This document shows, in pieces, positions 6,457-8,923 of a stretch of DNA of 8,923 nucleotides (position 1 is its first letter; every line of letters starts with the position of its first letter). The DNA comes from an uncultured Verrucomicrobiae bacterium (GTDB taxonomy: Bacteria > Verrucomicrobiota > Verrucomicrobiia > Palsa-1439). The stretch is from NCBI GenBank assembly GCA_937927265.1, contig CALBCO010000149.1:1-8923 (forward strand), given 5' to 3'. Position numbers and translations under genes: made by a program. The notes beneath the pieces were generated by a model that was not told where the DNA came from, did not search any database, and worked only from the letters and a program-made list of their open reading frames with translations.

Positions 6457-7388
6457 ACGAGCGTCCACTCATCTCGATTGTCTGCGCCGTCTATAACGAG
6501 GAGGCATGTCTGCCGATTTTTTACGAGCGGTTGCAGGCGGCGCTGAAGCCGTTGCGCGACCGGTACGACTTCGAATTGCTGTTCACCAACAATCGCTCAA
6601 CTGATGGGACGTTGAGGGTGATTCGGCAACTGCGCGAACGCGACCCGAGCGTGCAGGTGCTGACCTACGCGCGCAATTTTGGCTACGAAGCGAGTATTGC
6701 GACCGGACTGCGATACGCCCGCGGCGCGGCAATCATTGCGATTGACGTGGACTGCGAAGACCCGCCGGAAATGTTGCCGCAGTTCATTGCGGAGTGGGAA
6801 AAGGGCTACGATGTCGTCTATGGGCAGCGCGACCGGCGGCAGGAGTTTGTCGGGATGCATCTGGCGCGAAAACTGTTTTACCGGATTACGCATTTTATGG
6901 CCGATGCCGAGTTCATCCTCGACATGGCGGAGTTTTATCTGATTTCGGCGGCGGTGCGCGATGCCGTGTTGGCGAATCGTTCGACGAAACCCTTTTTGCG
7001 CGGTGAGGTGGCGTATGCCGGTTTCAACCGCAAAGGGATTTCCTACGAACGCCAACGCCGTGCCGCGGGCCGGACGCATTACAATCTCTGGCGGGCCACT
7101 GAATTCGCCATTGCGGGGATTCTGACGACCTCAACATTTCCGCTACGGTTGCCTCTTTATCTTTTCCCGTGGCTCGTGGTGTGGAATGTGGCGCTGCTCG
7201 GGTGGGGAAAATTTCAATGGCTTGTCATGGGCGACCTGCTCTACATTACTTTTTTCCTGACGATGGTCTGTCTGTATCTGGCACGGACGTACAAAGACGT
7301 GGATCAACGGCCATTGACTGTGATTGACTGGTCGCAGTCCGCGTATGATGGGGCGCCGAAGTTGCCCCCCAACCTGACTGCCTCCTGA
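6453..7388 (+). CDS. Family 2 glycosyltransferase, GtrB/CsbB/DPM1-like, membrane anchored
   Basis: This 311-residue GT2 enzyme likely moves a sugar from a nucleotide donor to polyprenyl phosphate on the cytoplasmic face. The GT-A fold starts with SIVCAVYNEE (8-17). The usual NDGSTD is NNRSTDGT here (46-53). TYARNFGYEASIATGL replaces the family's SRNFGKEAA. The metal-binding segment is DVDCEDPPE (98-106) where relatives have DADLQDPPE. RGEVAYAGF, GISYERQRRAAG and TSTFPLRLPL match the conserved C-terminal half. Two membrane segments follow at about 229-251 and 257-281, then the tail ARTYKDVDQRPL. A GTG at 6426 would add nine residues, but the ATG at 6453 overlaps the upstream stop by four bases as elsewhere in the operon. 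It is the last gene, ending 9 bases from the convergent YfhO-like gene, a known functional partner type. Confidence 0.88.
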   Translation: MNERPLISIVCAVYNEEACLPIFYERLQAALKPLRDRYDFELLFTNNRSTDGTLRVIRQLRERDPSVQVLTYARNFGYEASIATGLRYARGAAIIAIDVDCEDPPEMLPQFIAEWEKGYDVVYGQRDRRQEFVGMHLARKLFYRITHFMADAEFILDMAEFYLISAAVRDAVLANRSTKPFLRGEVAYAGFNRKGISYERQRRAAGRTHYNLWRATEFAIAGILTTSTFPLRLPLYLFPWLVVWNVALLGWGKFQWLVMGDLLYITFFLTMVCLYLARTYKDVDQRPLTVIDWSQSAYDGAPKLPPNLTAS

Positions 7389-7397
7389 CTGTGGCGG

Positions 7398-8923
7398 CTA
7401 CGAGCGGTGTCGGATAAGCACGACGGTCAACACCGTGACGAACCCAATGAGGCTCAGCCCGGCTGCCAGAAGGTAGCTCCGCGGCGGTTGGTAGCGCAGT
7501 TCAATTTGGTGCGTGCCCGCCGGCAGGTTCAGCCCCATCAGACCCGTGCATACGCGGCGGACTTCCGCGGGTTGGCCATTCACCGTGGCGTGCCAAAAGG
7601 GGTAGTAACTCTCCGCAATCACCGCCAGGCAAGGCTCAGGTGTCGTGGCCGCGATCCGGATCGTGCCGTGGTTGACCCGCGTGAGTTGGACATCGGTCAG
7701 CGGCACACGCTGGCCGGGACGATTGGGAAAATTACGTTCGAGATCCCCCGCCGGATCGTGAACTACCGGCCAGTCCCGCGCGGCCAAACTTAAGACCGTT
7801 GGCACGGATTCACGGAGGTCGCCTGGATGCCAGTAGGCGCGCCGGTAGGCCGTGAGGTAATCGTGGGCGTGGTTGTTGCGAAATACCGCGAAATCTTCGT
7901 TCTCCGTCTGGACCCGGAATGCCTGGCGTAATTGATCGAGCAGTGCTCGGTTTGCGCCAGGATCTGTCTTGTCAAACACCAGGTAGCGCGCGCCCAGCAG
8001 ATTGAACAGCGGACCGCTCACGTGTTGGTTGAGCAGGCCGGTGCCGAGGGGCGACTGCCAGTTGTAGAATGCTTCATAGACCTGCGGTTTCCCGCTGTAC
8101 ATCGGGCCGAGCAAATGAAAGTACCGGCCGGAAAACGAGTAGGTCTTCACCCAATCGGGATCGGTACGCAACGAGCCGTAGGCAGCTTGGAGATTGGCGA
8201 TGGTCCGGGCGGGGACGCCGTTGTCTTTCATGGGGCGTTGGTATGGCCAGTAGTCGAGCAGGACCAACACCGCCAGACCGGCCACCCACTGCGGAATGCG
8301 GGTGGTGAGCACATCCGTCACGAAGAATCCGGCGAGCATGGCGAGCAGGAACGCGGCTGGCAGATCGTAGAACACAAACGGCGCGCGGATGTCGTTGAAG
8401 TACGGCACGAGCGCGATCAGTTGGAAAGCCGGCACGAACAGAAATGCCGCGAGGATGACGCCGGCGATGATCCATTTGCGTTGCGAGGTGAGCTTGCGTT
8501 TGGCGAACAGAATCAACCCGGCCACCGCAACGGCGATGGCCAGCAACGCCGCGAATTGCACCGTACCGGGCACGCCGGGTAATCCGAACAACGCGCCGAA
8601 CGTCGTCCAGTTGGCGTTCCAGAGGTTGCTCAGGCCACCGGCCAGCGCGATGCTGGCCAGGAGCAGGCCGAGGAAGAACCAGAATCGCCGGCGGTTCACG
8701 CGTTGCCGGTTGAACAGCGCGGCGACGGCCACGAGCGCGAGCACGACAAGCCCGGCGTATTTTTCGGGCGAGTCCATCGGCAACGAGAACACGCGCCGGA
8801 CCTGATCCAACTCGGTCTGGCTTCGAACGCCACCTTGAGCCTGGATGTGGCGTTGGACGCCGGCCACAGCTTGCTGGGTCATGACGCCGTCGCGATCCAC
8901 GAGGGCGAACAGGCTCTTGAAGG
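7398..8923 (-). CDS. YfhO-like multi-pass membrane protein, C-terminal part (N-terminus beyond window)
   Basis: The minus-strand frame is open from the window edge to a TAG at 7398-7400, giving 507 complete codons of a larger protein. The GTG at 8898-8900 is inside the gene and need not be a start. Counting from the first whole codon, membrane segments lie at about 55-70, 80-97, 120-140, 149-167, 188-205 and 212-224. RAPFVFY (179-185) sits between the fourth and fifth. A long soluble, presumably extracytoplasmic domain follows. It ends in a beta-rich module (SYYPFWHATVNG from 438; LPAGTHQIELRY) and one final membrane helix at about 483-503. That closing module is characteristic of YfhO-family proteins, GT-C-like transferases; B. 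subtilis YfhO glycosylates lipoteichoic acid using the lipid-linked sugar made by CsbB. The acceptor here is unknown. Confidence 0.8.
   Translation of the reverse strand, partial: FKSLFALVDRDGVMTQQAVAGVQRHIQAQGGVRSQTELDQVRRVFSLPMDSPEKYAGLVVLALVAVAALFNRQRVNRRRFWFFLGLLLASIALAGGLSNLWNANWTTFGALFGLPGVPGTVQFAALLAIAVAVAGLILFAKRKLTSQRKWIIAGVILAAFLFVPAFQLIALVPYFNDIRAPFVFYDLPAAFLLAMLAGFFVTDVLTTRIPQWVAGLAVLVLLDYWPYQRPMKDNGVPARTIANLQAAYGSLRTDPDWVKTYSFSGRYFHLLGPMYSGKPQVYEAFYNWQSPLGTGLLNQHVSGPLFNLLGARYLVFDKTDPGANRALLDQLRQAFRVQTENEDFAVFRNNHAHDYLTAYRRAYWHPGDLRESVPTVLSLAARDWPVVHDPAGDLERNFPNRPGQRVPLTDVQLTRVNHGTIRIAATTPEPCLAVIAESYYPFWHATVNGQPAEVRRVCTGLMGLNLPAGTHQIELRYQPPRSYLLAAGLSLIGFVTVLTVVLIRHRS

Noticed and set aside
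7932..8582. 216-codon plus-strand open frame opposite the YfhO-like gene
   Set aside because: The opposite strand encodes a clear membrane protein with a family-typical C-terminus; this frame is charged, low-complexity shadow sequence.

Overview
The window looks like chromosomal DNA from a moderately GC-rich Gram-negative-type bacterium. The gene complement (SDR-type mannonate oxidoreductase, LDH-like malate dehydrogenase, a CDP-sugar operon, a YfhO-like membrane protein) and the style of the one promoter I can propose fit the Verrucomicrobiota/PVC group. That placement is a low-confidence inference; there is no rRNA or other marker gene here.

Layout. (1) Positions 2-142 hold the last 46 codons of an unrecognised gene. 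It is followed 19 bases later by an SDR-type D-mannonate oxidoreductase (uxuB-like, 162-1019), so this end is probably a hexuronate-catabolic operon. (2) After a 198-base convergent spacer comes a single-gene mdh unit (1218-2144, minus strand), with a strong Shine-Dalgarno and a hairpin in its leader. (3) A 103-base divergent intergenic region separates mdh from a tight six-gene plus-strand operon (2248-7388). Its genes are an HMGL-like (DRE-TIM) aldolase, glucose-1-phosphate cytidylyltransferase RfbF, an extended SDR, an RmlC-family sugar epimerase, a second extended SDR and a GtrB/CsbB/DPM1-like family 2 glycosyltransferase. The junctions are abutting or overlapping throughout. (4) Only 9 bases beyond the operon and convergent with it is the C-terminal 507 residues of a YfhO-like multi-pass membrane protein (7398 to the window end, minus strand).

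How the genes may work together. RfbF should make CDP-glucose. The two SDRs and the RmlC-family protein would convert it to a modified CDP-sugar. Neither SDR shows the T-D-E active-site signature of nucleotide-sugar 4,6-dehydratases, and no RfbG-like gene is present. The module may therefore work by C4 oxidation, epimerisation and C4 reduction, or it may rely on a dehydratase encoded outside the window. The aldolase at the head of the operon is an unusual partner and could add or remove a carbon unit. The GT2 enzyme could move a sugar onto a polyprenyl phosphate, and the YfhO-like protein could be the membrane transferase that uses it, as in the known CsbB-YfhO pair of Firmicutes. I see no mobile elements, CRISPR arrays, tRNAs or rRNAs.
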